From Verpa conica (Eukaryota > Ascomycota > Pezizomycetes > Pezizales > Morchellaceae), in the NCBI GenBank assembly GCA_033030425.1, contig JAUFSD010000008.1, forward strand, positions 1,798,001 to 1,862,000: a DNA stretch of 64,000 nucleotides, written 5' to 3'. The notes beneath the pieces were generated by a model. That model worked only from the letters and a program-made list of their open reading frames with translations, did no database searches and was not told the DNA's origin. Below are positions 1-11,979 of the stretch, piece after piece (position 1 is the first letter of the stretch; each line of letters starts with the position of its first letter). The position numbers and the translations under genes are program-made.

Positions 1-1034
1 TACTTCTATACCCGCACCATGCCTTACCCGGTACTATTGTAGAAGCTTCCTAATAGAGGTAGCACGTAGTCTATGTCTAGGAAACTAAGTGGATAAAGAA
101 AGTAGGTTTAGGGGTTTCTTCTTTAATATATACTTTCTAATTTTTTAGACACTAATCTGCTTATAAGGACCCTTGGCGCTTGTCGAGCCACCCAGTGAGC
201 CTATGTATGTACAACCAGTGGTTGGCATGCCAGCCGGCCCAAAAGCTAGCCTGCCCCTGACCAGACCACTACTTACTGCGGTGCAGATCGGCCCGGTCCG
301 TCTAGAAGGGAGTTGGCAGGCCCAAGTCAAGCTCTACCTATGTATATTCAAGTGAAACCACGGACTCACTATAATTAGTAGTATTACGATAGTAGCGAAG
401 TTCCAGTAAGTATACATTTCTAATAAAGTACTTGGGCATTAACTAAATACCCGTGATATCACAACCGCGGATAAGTATATTACACGAAGAACTCCAAATG
501 CAACTACAACCCTAGCACTACCACTACAACCATAAGGTAAAATAGGGACAATGAATACGCAGCAGATTATCTTTAAATATATTACATCCTTGAGAGAGAT
601 TATTCGCATCGCGTCAAGCTTCGGCATCCACCCTTGACCGCGATGCGACGGGTATTCAATTAATGGCTAAGTGAATTAAAATAAAATGTAACTCGGGCCC
701 GGATATGTAAGAATTTTACACTCAGTAAACTCGACCATTGCCCTAGCAGACCTCTAGAATACATAACCTATACAGAACGTGGGTACCCAAAGGTGACAGC
801 GATGAAGCAGATAATAAAAGATACCTCTACGCTATTGTCTACTTGCTCTAATAAAAAACAGGAATAAGCTAAACTAAACTAACAGAAGAAAAGTGAAAAC
901 AATCAAATCCCATATATAGGTACCCAGAGAGTATTCTCCTAAATGACAACAAAGTCTTACCCATAGCTCAAGAGAAAAACCTAAACCCAAGCTATCTTCT
1001 AAGACCACAGACCTAAATCAACAAACTACCATGC
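1..1034. other. Intergenic, no gene seen
   Basis: Only short overlapping open frames without recognisable motifs are present. The sequence is AT-rich with scattered stops in all frames. It lies downstream of the minus-strand zinc-finger gene, so part of it is probably that gene's 3' flank. No tRNA, repeat or element end was recognised. Confidence 0.5.
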
Positions 1035-3257
1035 TCACTCATGCACCGATCCCCCACTTATAAATAATGAAATATTCCCATTCTGCTCCCGTATCCTGAC
1101 CTGCTCTTCAACCCATTCTCTCAGTCCACGATAAGCCCTTGTAGGACTTTGCTTCTTCAACCTATCAGTAGGGACATTCCCAGAATCTCTAGTATTCATA
1201 GTGGCCACTATTCTGCAGTGCCGTTTCCCAGATCTATGAGACTCTCTAAATACCACGTCCATCGTGATATCGCATACTGTACAAGTCCAGGTTTGCGTAC
1301 CAGACCCTTCCGGGTAGTCTTTGTCTACACAGGACTCCCCTCGTTCGACAGCGCCCGGGAGTGTGCCATCGGGTAGTTGGAATACGGGCTCAACGATGGA
1401 AGGCGGCATACTAGGTGAGATCGCTGCCACGGTTTCTTTCCGAGTGACTTCCGCGCGGTGTTTTTTGCCGGCTTCATGTGACTCTTTGGATCCTACAGTG
1501 AGGGTGATGCTGCAGATTATGCAAGTCCATGGTTGCGCTCTAGCCTTCGCTAAGTGTTTTTTTGACTTTTCATGATTCTCTTGAAGTTCTACGGGTACCG
1601 TGACATTACAGATTTTGCAAATCCAAGGTTGGTTAGAACTTTCCACATGTCTCTTTCCGGAATGAGGCTCTTTGCGGTCTATATTTGCCACGGAACCGGA
1701 AGTGGGGATCCTCGGTGCGGTGTGAGTCTTGATAGGCTGGGGTACTGCAATATGGGGTAGCTTGGTTGTATCTTTCCGGCGCTCCTCTAGTGCGCGAAGA
1801 CCCTCCTGGTGTTTTTTGCCAGCTTCGTGCGGCGCTTGTGTATCTAAGCAGATCATGGCATCACAGGTTTCACAAGGCCTGAGGGCCCGTCGGTGGCTTT
1901 TACTAGCTTCATGAGGCCCCCGGGAGCTTGTATCGATCGTGATATTGCAGAGTGTGCAAGTCCAGGTTCCCTGTGCACGTGTGGTAGAGGATGATTGAGG
2001 TATAGGCGCTGCGGCGGTGGGTGTAACAATTTCTTCCTCTTTCCCGAGCTGTATTAAAGCGGCCTCTTTTTTATGGTGCCGTTTTCCAGCTAGATGAGAT
2101 TCACGCGAGTCTATGGCGATTGTGATCTCACAAATCTTGCAAGTCCAGGTCCTCGGCGCGGTAGAGAGTTTTTCTAGTGACAGCGATGTAACTATAGGTG
2201 TATTGACTACTGTAGTTTCCTTTGCCTGAGTTAAGGCAGCTATTTTTGCACGATGTCGCTTCCCGGCTTGATGATACCTCTCTGAGACTACGTCGACGAG
2301 AGTGACGTCGCAGACTTCACACCTCCAGGTTTGCGGATTTACCCTCTCTTGGTGCCATTTACTAGCTTCATGGCGCCCCTTAAACTCCACACCCACCGTG
2401 ACGTTGCAGCTTATGCAGGTCCAGGTTAGCGGGCTAGCCATTACCTGATGAGCATCCGTAGCTTCGTGGGCCGCTTGCGATGCGACGGTGAGCGTGACAT
2501 TGCAGGTTGCGCAAGTCCAAGGTTGCAGGCTAACCATTCCCTGGTGGCGTTTTCCGGCTTCATGAGACACTCGGCATCCTACCGTGAGCGTAACCTGGCA
2601 GATTGTGCAGATCCAGACTTGCTGGTTAAGTTTTGTTTTGTGGGCTTTACTAGCTTCGTGTGATCCCTGATCCTCGGCGATGACCGTGACGCTACAGATA
2701 CTGCAGGTCCAAACATCGATTGCGGTGGGGAGAAACTCGCGTGCGGGAAATAGAAAATCGGGGTGGTTTGTTGCTGTGGTGAACCCGAACTCTGCTGAGG
2801 CGGCAACTCTAACACGGTGTCGTCTTCCAGCTTCGTGGGACTCTTTGAGTTCTGCTGCAACCGTGACGTTGCAGACTGTACAGGTCTGATATTGCGCTTC
2901 TACGGCATCGTAGAACAAGGTCTGCTCTGGAGGTGGCTTGTGTTGGGCTTTGAGGTTGTTTGCATGGAGCTCGCTAGATAGGTGTATCTGTTGGGCCTCG
3001 AGCTCTATGATTGTGTTACAGATCTCGCATGCCCAGAGCCGCAGGCTAGATGTTGGATCGATCTTGAAGGGGAGCATTGGTTCAAGCGTGGGGTTGGGGC
3101 GGGACTGAGGTGTTAGTCTTGTGATAGCTATTTCGCATAGGATTGAGATTTCTGCTGTCCTTGTCCGACCATACGTGGGATGCCTGAAACTGGATTTGCC
3201 TATCACCCGACCCTGCCAAAACTGGCGAGTATCATATTCAGGGACATAGCCGCTCAC
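1035..3257 (-). CDS. Poly-zinc-finger protein (13 intact U1/matrin-like C2H2 fingers)
   Basis: A single uninterrupted frame of 740 residues built almost wholly from a tandem finger of the form W-x-C-x2-C-x11(12)-H-x5-H, usually reading WTCxxCNVT then HEAGKRH or HEASK.H. Thirteen copies keep both Cys and both His. One copy near the C-terminal third (around IDRKEPHSGKRH) keeps the His half but has lost the Cys pair. The spacing matches U1-type/JAZ-like C2H2 fingers, a family that binds double-stranded or structured RNA, sometimes DNA or protein, so a nucleic-acid-binding role is inferred from family only. Short linkers hold basic and Thr/Pro-rich stretches. The start could be residue 1 or Met61 (base 3077), which lies just before the first finger; the 60 residues before it have no recognised domain. 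No introns are needed. Confidence 0.75.
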   Translation of the reverse strand: MSGYVPEYDTRQFWQGRVIGKSSFRHPTYGRTRTAEISILCEIAITRLTPQSRPNPTLEPMLPFKIDPTSSLRLWACEICNTIIELEAQQIHLSSELHANNLKAQHKPPPEQTLFYDAVEAQYQTCTVCNVTVAAELKESHEAGRRHRVRVAASAEFGFTTATNHPDFLFPAREFLPTAIDVWTCSICSVTVIAEDQGSHEASKAHKTKLNQQVWICTICQVTLTVGCRVSHEAGKRHQGMVSLQPWTCATCNVTLTVASQAAHEATDAHQVMASPLTWTCISCNVTVGVEFKGRHEASKWHQERVNPQTWRCEVCDVTLVDVVSERYHQAGKRHRAKIAALTQAKETTVVNTPIVTSLSLEKLSTAPRTWTCKICEITIAIDSRESHLAGKRHHKKEAALIQLGKEEEIVTPTAAAPIPQSSSTTRAQGTWTCTLCNITIDTSSRGPHEASKSHRRALRPCETCDAMICLDTQAPHEAGKKHQEGLRALEERRKDTTKLPHIAVPQPIKTHTAPRIPTSGSVANIDRKEPHSGKRHVESSNQPWICKICNVTVPVELQENHEKSKKHLAKARAQPWTCIICSITLTVGSKESHEAGKKHRAEVTRKETVAAISPSMPPSIVEPVFQLPDGTLPGAVERGESCVDKDYPEGSGTQTWTCTVCDITMDVVFRESHRSGKRHCRIVATMNTRDSGNVPTDRLKKQSPTRAYRGLREWVEEQVRIREQNGNISLFISGGSVHE

Positions 3258-6244
3258 TCGATATTTTACTCTACGTGGGGCTTAGAATTCATAGTCATCC
3301 AGGGGAATATGTCCGTATAAGATATCAGCTCTGTTGTGAGGGTTCAAGAAGTAACCCTAACCCTGGAACCGCATGCCCCAGCAGGTGAGGCTCAACTGGT
3401 CTACCAAACAACTCTACGCGGCGAAGAGGGGAGCAGTGAATGATTACTCTGATGACGCGGTGTTGATCCTCACTAGATAAGCTTTTCGGCCCATGCCGAG
3501 TATAAACGAGGCTTGGCGTCATGGGTGAGTGAGTTGGTGTTAGTAATCATCCACCTATGTAGGGCCGAGCGTGCTTAAAAACAGAGACCCCAGCCGAAAT
3601 TAGGATAATTGTACCTGCAGATACCTTCAGCGGTGAAATAATATCAGAAATCTACCGAGGTTAGATTAAAGTATTGGGGCTGAGTTTCAGGCTTTAATTC
3701 TGTCGATTACTTGACCTAAAGTCGTGTACTCTGGGTTTGCCTAGGTAGGTGGCAGCCAGTTTACCTCACCAAGTTGATAACTTCACAACGTAATTCTACG
3801 CAGCGCTTGAGCAGGATAATTCTCTTAAAACTCAACTCGCTATCTCTAGAAGTTTCTTTCTTGTGTTGGGGTTTGTTGTTGCTACTATTCAGACTCAGTA
3901 GATGAGGTAAATCGGTTGCTATCCACCTGGGTGCAGAACTTATTTTTTAGTAAGTAAATTGGGTGGACCAGGTGACGTCTTACTAATTTAATTTAGTCCA
4001 TGTGAGGTGTCTCATAGCAGGACCGCAATACCATGGGATTCCTGGTCAATGATTCACTTATCCTTATTCTATTTAGATAAAAAGATTTAGCCCGACTACG
4101 TATAGGAATTTTTCACGAGTCCGCTTAACCATGAATCCCTTATCTCGGCCGCATGGTACCCGAGACCGCACCCCGCCAGTGACTCTTTCTTAACCACCTC
4201 GCGGCTCATATATTTCTTCCAAAGTTAGCACACCCCTGAATCTAGCCCTATCATCACACTGTTACGTTATATTTCCCCGCAGATTTCTACGCTAACTTTG
4301 GACGCATCTCGGGTGTACCTAGCCTTGTACTTAAATACGTATGTAATATAGGTAGTTTTGCTACAAGTCGTACGTTTTACGCCTGATTAGACATCAATAA
4401 GGCTATATATGTACTCTATCGAGAAGTGCTACTGAGATCGGCATCAGCAGGCACCATACTGGCAGGGAAATCATTGCGTTGGTAAGGGGCTGTCAACCAC
4501 AAAGTGGTTGCAGTCTTGCAGATGGGGGCCCCCAAAAAGCTTAGGGCCACCTACCTGCAGGGGAACCTCAGTTTTCGTAGAGTGCCGACAAGTACGGTTA
4601 ACACGGACTGTACCTGCCTAGGACTACTATACTGTAAGCAGAGTTATAAGCGCCAAGCCATGTTGCCGAGTGACTCTAAAACCCCTGCTACATAGTACTC
4701 GTTGTCACCCCCGAAGGACTTGTCGCCCCTGTACATTATCTGTGCTTACTCTGCTTACATTATGCTACATGTAGTACTGTATAATGTCCTCGGCCCCTTT
4801 TACCGCCGGGCGTTACATGTCAGCAAGCCGAGAGTGACTGTACCCGAGAATGGAAGTTTTATTCCTACGTAATACTAAAAGGGATTTTTGGTAGCCCTTA
4901 ATAGCCCTCCCATAATCTGATTAAAGGAGTCGGATAAATAATCCCTACGATTGGAGCTAGGATAGCTCACATAGAAAAGCACTTCTCTACTAAGTAACCA
5001 TTAATAAGGTGTACAACATAGAGTATATACCTACTGCTAGTAGAAACTCTAGCCCTTAGGTCTCATGTCCGCGAATGTTTTTTTACCCCGATAGTCCGAC
5101 GGAAAATACTGACCGTATGAGGCGGCTCAACTCCTCATGTTAATACTAACTTGATAGAGCAGGTATTGTCGGATGACAAAAATAACCGACACCCATAAGC
5201 TGTGAGTGCAAGTAATGTTTACACAAATTTATTACACCACTCTTTAACCAGAAACAGGGTTCTGGGGGATTTTTTAGAAGCCTTAGAGTGCTCACAGAGC
5301 ACTCTAGGTGGTACTTGGGTCTATCCACTACATGTGTTACCTATCCAAGTGTCTTTGTTGTAACCACCGTATACTCATCAGTTTAGGGTGTCGGTTATCT
5401 CTGTCTCCTGACCATATGACGTGTTGAACACTGATAATGTAGATTGCGGTCTTGGGCGAGTGTTACCAGGACCCTTCGTTCTCCAAGTCCACATGTCATA
5501 AATACTTACTAATGCGGTTAGCAGTCTATGCTTCGCTTACTCGATTTCAGTAGAGTAAAAAGTATTTATTTGGTCCCACTTCGGGGGCTCAAGTTGCCGG
5601 ACCAGGATAGAGCCCTAGTTAGTAGCCGTTACATAAACCACAATAGCATAAGCCGTGAATAAGCATACTATACGTCCATCCATCTAGTTACAGCTGTAGC
5701 TTGTTATAAGGGACCTCGGTGTAAGAAATGCCTTGCTATAATGAACGGTTCTCGGCTAGCACTTAAATTCCCTCACTAAAATCCCTAAATAAATAGAAAA
5801 AACTTGCTATAAGGAATAACCTACTGTAAAGGAAAAATGGGCCTGGAAGTGTACGCTCCTTATCGCGGGGTGTAACCATATAATTAAAGAAACAGCGATT
5901 CACAACCACATAGGTTTCTTTAATTATGCGGTGATATTTTTTTGTAGACACCGCTTGTTCGGCCGCGGCCGCTCAGAAGGAAATTTGTAGGGGTACCCCG
6001 GCCAAACTGCCAACGATTGTGGGCTTCATGCAAGGGCTTTAACAAGGCTAGTGGGTTATTGGTTAAGGGTGTTGAATTTTGTAGAGTTTCCCCCTCCCTA
6101 CCTCATCTCCCGTGAGACAGTGCTATTTAGGGTTTATTACGGCACTTTCAAATCTGGTAAGGCTGAAACCTTGTCGCTTGCTGAAGATACTACAATCGTA
6201 TCTCCAGAAGGAGAAATAGGCGGGGCTATTTAGCAGTCTTCAAG
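3258..6244. other. Intergenic, AT-rich, no gene seen
   Basis: About 3 kb upstream of both flanking genes without an open frame that looks coding; the frames present are 60-65 codons and overlap on both strands. Apart from the hairpin at 5880-5927 no structured repeat was recognised. Confidence 0.5.
5880..5927. repeat. Perfect 14-bp inverted repeat (hairpin)
   Basis: The arms at 5880-5893 (ataattaaagaaac) and 5914-5927 (gtttctttaattat) are exact reverse complements around a 20-base loop. No target-site duplication was found. It could be a short transposon relic or a cruciform-forming sequence; function unknown. Confidence 0.6.
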
Positions 6245-6252
6245 TATAAATA
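6245..6252 (+). promoter_or_regulatory. TATA box of the crystallin-like gene
   Basis: The motif tataaata lies 100 bases before the ATG at 6352 and is followed by a C/T- and A-rich leader, the usual arrangement for a strongly expressed fungal gene. Inferred from position and sequence only. Confidence 0.5.
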
Positions 6253-6351
6253 CCAGAGGTCCCCACGGCATTAGATCTTCACCCAGCAGCCTTCAATCCC
6301 TCAATCAACAAGCTTCAAGTACAATCACCGCCTTCTACTCCAATCGCAAAT

Positions 6352-7019
6352 ATGAAGTTCTCTGTCGCCGCCATCTCTGCGTTCGTTTCTCTTGTTGCTG
6401 GAGCTGCTATCCCAGAAGCACAGCCAGTCGCATCCAACCTCGAGGAGCGCACTGTCGGTGGTGTAAGTATCTACTTCACCCAGAGCCCTCAAAGTTCATG
6501 AGTCTAATTCTCCTTTTCATAGATCTATCTCTGCGATGATATCAACTGGGGCGGTAACTGCGGATACGCTGTGCAGCCAACCTACAGCTGTATCAACCTT
6601 GGCAGCGACTGGTACATTCCTCTTCTCCTCCCTTCATAATCAAAATGCTAACCGCTCGTAACTATCAGGAACGACAAGATCTCCTCATTCGGCCCGGATG
6701 AAGGCACAACCTGCATGCTCTTCACCAACTCCGGATGCAGCGGCCAAGGCTTCACATTCCTAAGCAACCCTGGATCAGCTGATTTGCGCAACCAAGGAAT
6801 CAACGATCTCGTTTCTTCCTTCTGGTGCTACCCTACTGGCTCTGGTTCTGGAAAGTCTTGCACCTACTGCGCACCTTACCAGTCCTACTGCTCTACCATT
6901 GACTGCGTGAGTATTCCTTTTTTTTCCTCTCGATTTTTGCTTTAGAATGATACTAATGGTCTTTTTAGAATGCCTGCCCTACTGGGAGCGGAACCATTGG
7001 AAGCTGCACTGTCCAGTAA
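6352..7019 (+). CDS. Secreted beta/gamma-crystallin-fold protein, probable Ca2+ binder
   Basis: Four exons (6352-6462, 6523-6611, 6669-6906, 6969-7019) join in frame to give 162 residues. All introns have GT-AG ends (gtaagt, gtacat, gtgagt donors). Residues 1-19 form a signal peptide ending near AGAA, followed by a short propeptide-like stretch with EER. The mature protein holds two Greek-key-like motifs: IYLCDDINWGGNCGY ... NDKISS and CMLFTNSGCSGQGF ... NDLVSS. Both end in the N/D-N/D-x-x-S/T-S double-clamp calcium signature of microbial beta/gamma-crystallins. A Cys-rich tail (SCTYCAPYQSYC ... DCNACP) follows. The protein is therefore predicted to be extracellular, disulphide-bonded and calcium-binding. 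Similar folds occur in metalloprotease inhibitors and yeast killer proteins, so the activity is open. A TATA box precedes the gene and aataaa lies near 7119. Confidence 0.8.
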
Positions 7020-9784
7020 ACTAGTTGCTTTGGTGGGCTTTAATTATAGCTTATAATATGTAAGGCGGATGTGCGAGAAGTTGGGCTGTTGTTTGTTGTT
7101 TGAACCCTCTAGAGGGTGAATAAATAAACTATCTATAATTATAAATATGTGTTCTCACTACCTAAATCTTCGTGACTGCAATGTGTGCGTGAAAACTATA
7201 AGAATTTGACTTTTGCCAGCCAGTCAGATATTTCCATGGGTAATTTATCAGGGAAAGTTAGGAATTATGTGCTTTTAAAGCATCTATAATGTTGTAATTA
7301 GCGGGGAACGATGCTTCCTGGTTACTTTTTTATTATGAAAAAATCAACAAGAAATAAGACTAAAATTCGTATGGTTATCTATATGATGGTGATTGTATCC
7401 TCTAGATAGTTGAACTCTAAGTGCCTATTATACCTAATGCAACTATATTTCTTCACTTCAAGTCGCATGATATATTCTAGATTAATAGGCATTGGATGAA
7501 AAATAGTGCTGAAATAATATAGGAATACGAGAATTAGACGATGTGAGAAAGCGACTGATATGACATCGGAGAAGAGAATAGAGGGTAACAGTAGCTAAAG
7601 TGGGATGGGAGTGGGGAAGTGGTGTAAAGGTTGGGTAAATTAGATTAGAATAATTATGTTTACACTGTCCCACCACACACCACCAATAAGCACAAGCTTT
7701 CTTCTTCTCATTTTGATGGGTAATTGATTTGTTTGCTCACCCCGTAGATATCGGTGGTTTTACTCATATGAGCTTTTTGCGCACCCGTAACCTGGCGTCT
7801 AATGCTGACGGCGGTTTATGCGATAAGAAATCATGTACTATAGGCCCTTGATGAGATTTGAGGGTAAAGTTGGTTTTTTTTTTGTGTTACAGAAGCCTGC
7901 GGATTAGTATTTACGATTAGTTTGTTCATTGCCGACGGATTAGTTAACTCGGGATAAGATATTATGATACCCGACCAAGAACCAGAATCAGGATTAGAAT
8001 CATAGCCAACCCAATAACGTAAAATATGATAACGGATAGATTTTACTGAGAGGGTAGTAAAGACCATCAGCTCATTTAAGGTAAATATATGGTAACATGC
8101 CCGTTTCTACGTTGCGTCAATACAGGCTGAGTCAGCAGCATGAGTTGTACCATGGTACAGCCTCTGATGGAGAAACAGGGGTAATTGGCAGGGGTCCTTG
8201 GCCAATACTCCTACTACAGCCTCAAATGCGGAGGTACGCCGCCCACGATTTAGAAATCTAATTGGCCTTTTGACATCATCAACAAAGACTCTGGTAATGA
8301 GTATGACCACAGAACCCTTACTCACTGACCCCTATTCCCACCAGAGACAATAGAATTTTCGACAAGAATGTTAAGTGCCAATCATAGCACTCAATCTGTA
8401 TATTGTTTCACGTTTCTTATGCTTCATTGAATCAATTTCATCAGTAACGCTCACCTTCTACTAGCACTACCAGTAACCTCTGTTAACGCGGTGGAATCTC
8501 GATGTAGGTAGGCACCTGACCCAAGGATGACCGCATGATAATGATAGGAGCTGGCGGTCCTATCTTCCCACAATAATCTACAGCTACTGCCATTCATATC
8601 TATTAAATTAAGCCAATATCAATATAATCACAGTTGTAATCATTGTATAAGCATAAAATCTCAATCTCCGGCCGTTCACTAATATGTGTAGCTACAGTTA
8701 CGTATACTAATTACGTTCAATACCCGTATAACCATAATAGTAATCTATAAGCATACATTGATTCATGTGCTTTTAAGTAATCTAACTCGTACCAAAAGGG
8801 CCTCCCATGTCTTTCCTTTAGGTCGAAGACGTCCGAGAATTAATTAGTAATAGAGTCCCACTAGTCTACTCGTACACCCAACTACCGTATTAACTCGATA
8901 AATTCGCTATCTCCGTAATATCCGACTACGGCGTAAGCCACGCATTTTATCTAGATCTAATGTGGCTAAACAGGTGACTTACGCCGTAGTCGGAGATTGC
9001 GGGGATAGTGAATTTATCGAGTTACTACGGTAGTTGCTTCATCGTCGTGGGTATGATTCTCTGGTGGGTAAAGCCATAATAGCTTCCGTGTTGAAGGTTG
9101 AGGGAATTTATTATTACAGGGGTTTGGCTTACTCCAGGCGGTGGCCGTTAAAATTTTATCACCATAAGTTGTCACTCGCTCGCATTCCGAGTGATTATAC
9201 ATGACTGCAATTACACCTGGGATAATGCATAGATCTTAGTTAGCACTCACTAGAGTGCACACGGTAGTAGGGACGAGTCTATTGCTTATTATTGCGTCAA
9301 ATATAGTAGTTACGAGCGTATTAGACCTGATTTACCCAAGCTTTATTGGGACATGTTGAGCCTCAAACTATTGCCACAGCCACAGCCACAGCCCCATTAG
9401 CCACAAAGAGCAGGCAAGTCTAGCGCCACTATAGAACTGGCTTGGCACTCATTAGGTAATCCCCCTGATCCTGATCTCCCTTCGCCCTCACCCTCACTTT
9501 CACCCTCATCACCTTCTCACAACCCCCCCCGCTCCAGCACCATACCAGCATCTATCCACCCTACTGTCTTTCGCATCTTACAGCTCCCCGGTCAGTCTAC
9601 AAGATGTCGCTCTACAGGAACTCCGACGATTCTAAGAGTTTGGATCCCTCCCCCGGTTAGCGAGCGGCGGGGGTCATCGGTGCCAAGACTTTCTCGACGC
9701 GTTCCCAGCCATCTCCTTTTACCAGCGCTATACTACGACACGACTTGACCCCTCCCTTCCATCTTCACTCACTACCACATCCTT
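7020..9784. other. Intergenic with one long inverted repeat
   Basis: No coding frame with recognisable motifs was found; a 78-codon minus frame at 7831-8067 and a 72-codon one at 8107-8325 show nothing familiar. A long imperfect inverted repeat sits at 8879-9036. The last 400 bases (9370-9780) are C/T-rich with a short ccacag microsatellite and probably form the promoter and leader of the next gene. Confidence 0.5.
8879..9036. repeat. MITE-like long inverted repeat (63-bp arms)
   Basis: The left arm (8879-8941, beginning caactaccgtat) and right arm (8974-9036, ending ctacggtagttg) are imperfect reverse complements over their full length around a loop of about 32 bases. The arms include matching blocks aactcgataaatt/aatttatcgagtt and ccgactacggcgtaag/cttacgccgtagtcgg. 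The size and symmetry suggest a foldback or miniature inverted-repeat element. No clear target-site duplication was found, so the class is not assigned. Confidence 0.65.
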
Positions 9785-11979
9785 ATGGAGGCTCCACCCA
9801 ACTCCCCGCCTATTGAAAATACAAAGTATTTCTCTCAAAATGCTCACGACGACTGGGACCTAGTCGACTATCTGGAATGGTGCAGGGAACAACAGCGGCG
9901 GGATTACGAGCATGATGTCGCTTTATCTCGATGGGTTAAATCGCTCGAGTCCATCGCAAAAGACCCGGAGGAGAGCCAGGGAAGGAGAGCCAAAGCACAG
10001 CTCCTTCGCGACAAATACAATCGTCGCTGTGTAAGTATTCCCCCCCACTTCGTTGTATTCCTATTAGACCAGCGTTGGGACCTAGATTTGGTTACTAGCC
10101 TTATCTAGAGTTCAAGTTACTAGCTTGCTTATCCAAAGGTCAAGTTATTAGCTTGACCATCGGATCAGGTTATTAGCCTGCAAAAGCCAGCGCTGGTCCC
10201 CCTAGGTTGCAGATTGGATGACTTACTAGGTTGTCTGTCTCCGCCCTGGTGGGGTTGCTAATTGTTTCTTTGACTGCATAGGAAAAAGATCGTGCTCGGC
10301 AGTGGTATGACCCGGGCAACAAGCGAAAAGGTTCCAAAACGACAATTTATCAAGGGCCCGTCATCAATGCGGGTAATGATGTTCACATCAACCGTCTACA
10401 AACCGGTAATACTGGGAAGAGACCGCTCGATGATGAAAGCTCTGAAGATGAAAGCACTGTTGACAATAAGCGCCCCAAGAGCAATAGTCCCTCTGATGAT
10501 GTAAGTTGGGCCTATCCTTCTTATTTTGTCCCTCCATTAACTCGTATAGGGAGAAAACGTTGTGGAAGGATCTTCTGTTGAGAGGGGTTACAAACTCTTC
10601 AAGTCAAACTATGAAAATATGAAAAAGAAAACCCACTTCACCTCTTCTAGCAATGTCCTGGAGGACTCGGTCTATCGGAATGTCACCAGCCTGTTCTTGG
10701 GGAGGTCCAGCTGGTTGACGAAGGACAACTCGATTCTTTTGTGGGTAATTGATCTTCAAGATCCCACCGTAACCGGTTGGTTCTTGGATGAAGAATTGAG
10801 CGAGTTGCAAAGCTGGACCATATCCTTGCCAAATCCTGATAAACACTTTGCCTTTTCCGTTAGTAGGTTTTCTGAAGTAAGTAAATTCTATTTCTCTCCT
10901 TACGCCGATGCATGTTCTCACCTCTAGAAGGCAAAAACGGCCGAAGAGTACCAAGAGATTCTTGAAACGATCCATTGCCGATTACCTGGTGAGCTTTATG
11001 ATCGGTTAAAATATTTTGATGCTGGATGGGTCAATTTTGTTATCCAGGCCATGTGTGTTCCATTCTACTTTTTTCTATTAGCAATAATGTGGGGACTTAT
11101 GTTAGCCGATTGCAGGCTCGCACTTTTTGGTTCCTACGGCAACTTGCTTTCATGCGCTACCTTTCGCGAAGGCTGGTTCGACTCCAATATATGGTCTCCT
11201 CTCATCGATCACTGCCTATTGGGTCTCGATGGGGTTGTAGTGCAGCGGTATATCCTACTTTACCATGTTATGCGCTCTTCATGTCTCCCAATTCTAATAA
11301 TTCATCCTTGTTTGTCACATAGAAAAGAAATAAAATGCTATGCACTTAAACTTATCGGAAATAATGCTCCACGTTACGATGCAATCATTCACACATCTAG
11401 AGATTTTGCGCCTGTTGAGTACGCTGCGATCGAGGTATCGAGGAGTTGTGAGAGCGAGGAAATTCTCCCATCGAAGAAATATGTGGCCGATAGTACCAAA
11501 CTAGTGACTGGTCTCCATTCTATGCTACGTCGCCTTCACATTCTTGTGAACCACGATACAGACACAGTAAAGAAATTACAAGTGGTTGGAATGCTGAATG
11601 CGGGTAAGTGGTGTTGACGTTTTACTCACCCCATATGTGTTGTACTAAGCACCAACATTAACTGTCTCTGTCGAAGGTCTTAATATGCAGATCATTCGAA
11701 TGAACGGCCTTAGTTCTGATGTGTTTCTTGTTACGCGGGGTACCGTGCGGAGCGTCCCCACGGCTATCGAAACCTTGGGAAGTATTTTCCCATTGATGAA
11801 CAGTATAGTCATGTTTAAGGTGAGCGTTTCCTCCTTGCGATCTTACTCTCAGATTTCTCACAAATTCTTAGGCCATGATACGGAACTCGATGGCTGTTGT
11901 GGCGGACTACAACTCTCGCAAAGTATCCCGGGTAGACGGAGATTTGTATAAACAGTTGATGGAGCAAACAGAACTTTAA
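9785..11979 (+). CDS. Multi-exon protein with probable PD-(D/E)XK-like nuclease fold
   Basis: Eight exons join in frame: 9785-10030, 10282-10500, 10550-10876, 10928-11052, 11116-11247, 11323-11603, 11677-11819 and 11872-11979, giving 526 residues. The 11053-11115 and 11248-11322 introns are in-frame; I call them because unspliced they encode an odd hydrophobic insert and because GT-AG ends are present. The N-terminal 155 residues are charged, with a bipartite nuclear signal-like patch (KRPLDDE...NKRPK). The C-terminal half shows REGWFDSNIWSPLI, then PRYDAII (D near 369), AAIEVSRS (E near 387), a Lys-rich helix and a V(V)GMLNAG strand. This layout resembles a widespread fungal family with a PD-(D/E)XK core, but the usual E-x-K reads E-V-S. 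Family membership is inference; nuclease activity is not shown. Confidence 0.6.

Noticed and set aside
3345..3365. Telomere-like ccctaaccct string
   Set aside because: Only about two units, with no tandem continuation; chance or a tiny interstitial relic.
10604..10975. Minus-strand 123-codon frame
   Set aside because: It overlaps exons 3 and 4 of the plus-strand gene, crosses their intron, and has no domain.
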